NCBI RefSeq assembly: GCF_000716545.1
Contig: NZ_JNWZ01000005.1
Span: 62,001 to 126,000, forward strand
Direction of reading: 5' to 3'
Source: Kitasatospora phosalacinea
Lineage (GTDB): Bacteria; Actinomycetota; Actinomycetes; Streptomycetales; Streptomycetaceae
Length of the DNA: 64,000 nt
This document shows positions 63,800 to 64,000 of the stretch, one piece after another. How positions within the stretch are numbered: position 1 is the first letter of the stretch; every line of letters begins with the position of its first letter. The translations under genes and the position numbers were made by a program. The notes beneath the pieces were generated by a model. It had not been told where the DNA came from. It saw only the letters and a program-made list of their open reading frames with translations, and searched no databases.

Positions 63800-64000
63800 T
63801 CAGCCCCCCGGAGCCCGCGGCCCGTCCTGGACGGGGAGTTCGCGCATCCGCGGGATGGGCGAGAAGAGCACCCACAGGCCGGAGCAGAGCGCGCCGACGG
63901 CGGCGATCCACAGCGTGGGGCGCAGGCCCAGGGTGCTGCCGAGCAGGCCGCCGAGCAGCGAACCCAGCGGGCGGACGCCGTAGTTGACCGCCTGGTAGGC
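63800..64000 (-). CDS. C-terminus of an MFS-type transporter (5' end outside the window)
   Basis: The last 66 residues of a minus-strand protein are readable: AYQAVNYGVRPLGSLLGGLL, then a membrane helix TLWIAAVGALCSGLWVLFSP and a short tail RMRELPVQDG. The pattern fits helices 11-12 of an actinobacterial MFS exporter. The region 63655-63799 between it and the Roadblock operon shows no gene; it should contain that operon's promoter. Confidence 0.6.
   Translation of the reverse strand, partial: AYQAVNYGVRPLGSLLGGLLGSTLGLRPTLWIAAVGALCSGLWVLFSPIPRMRELPVQDGPRAPGG

Overview
The window is high-GC actinobacterial chromosome. Strong third-position GC, GTG starts, a complete Pup-proteasome locus, Tat genes next to pafBC, and a sugar ABC transporter without its own ATPase all point to a streptomycete (Streptomyces, Kitasatospora or a close relative). 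No tRNA, rRNA, CRISPR array, insertion sequence or integrase was found.

Left part (1-20.6 kb). The window opens inside a large secreted multidomain GH87-type alpha-1,3-glucanase/mycodextranase. It is followed by a CUT1-type sugar transporter (lipoprotein plus two permeases) and a cytosolic GH13 alpha-glucosidase. Together they read as a secrete-import-hydrolyse pathway for an alpha-glucan. Next come a membrane-anchored GH18-like protein, metH, a HAD phosphatase, an orphan oligopeptide-type binding lipoprotein, a NarL-type regulator coupled to a RecB-family nuclease, a site-2 protease with CBS domains, and trmI.

Centre (20.7-35.6 kb). This is the conserved proteasome neighbourhood: a secreted protein, a ferredoxin, arc, dop, pup, prcB, prcA, pafA, three FKBP-type prolyl isomerases (lipoprotein, membrane-anchored, cytosolic), pafB, pafC, a zinc-ribbon protein, a 51-residue membrane protein, tatA and tatC. 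The encoded Pup ends in Gly-Gly-Glu, so it would not need deamidation before ligation.

Right-centre (35.7-44.9 kb). A complete trans-4-hydroxy-L-proline catabolic island follows: a three-subunit D-hydroxyproline dehydrogenase, a DapA-family deaminase, a 4-hydroxyproline epimerase, a 2-oxoglutarate-semialdehyde dehydrogenase, a second proline-racemase-family enzyme, an ornithine-cyclodeaminase-family reductase and a GntR/FCD regulator. The same operator-like motif (GTGACATnnTAC) lies in front of all three transcription units.

Right part (44.9-64 kb). This is mostly accessory. It holds a divergent flavin-reductase/ArsR pair around a 12-bp inverted repeat, an FtsX-type ABC exporter divergent from a NarL-type two-component system, and a three-gene WXG100/type VII-like operon of unknown function. 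AraC and TetR regulators, an AhpD-like protein with a small upstream ORF, a nitronate monooxygenase-like enzyme and aminopeptidase P follow. The window closes with a decayed peptide-binding protein, a four-gene operon with three Roadblock/LC7 proteins and a PATAN/DUF4388-like protein, and the C-terminus of an MFS transporter.
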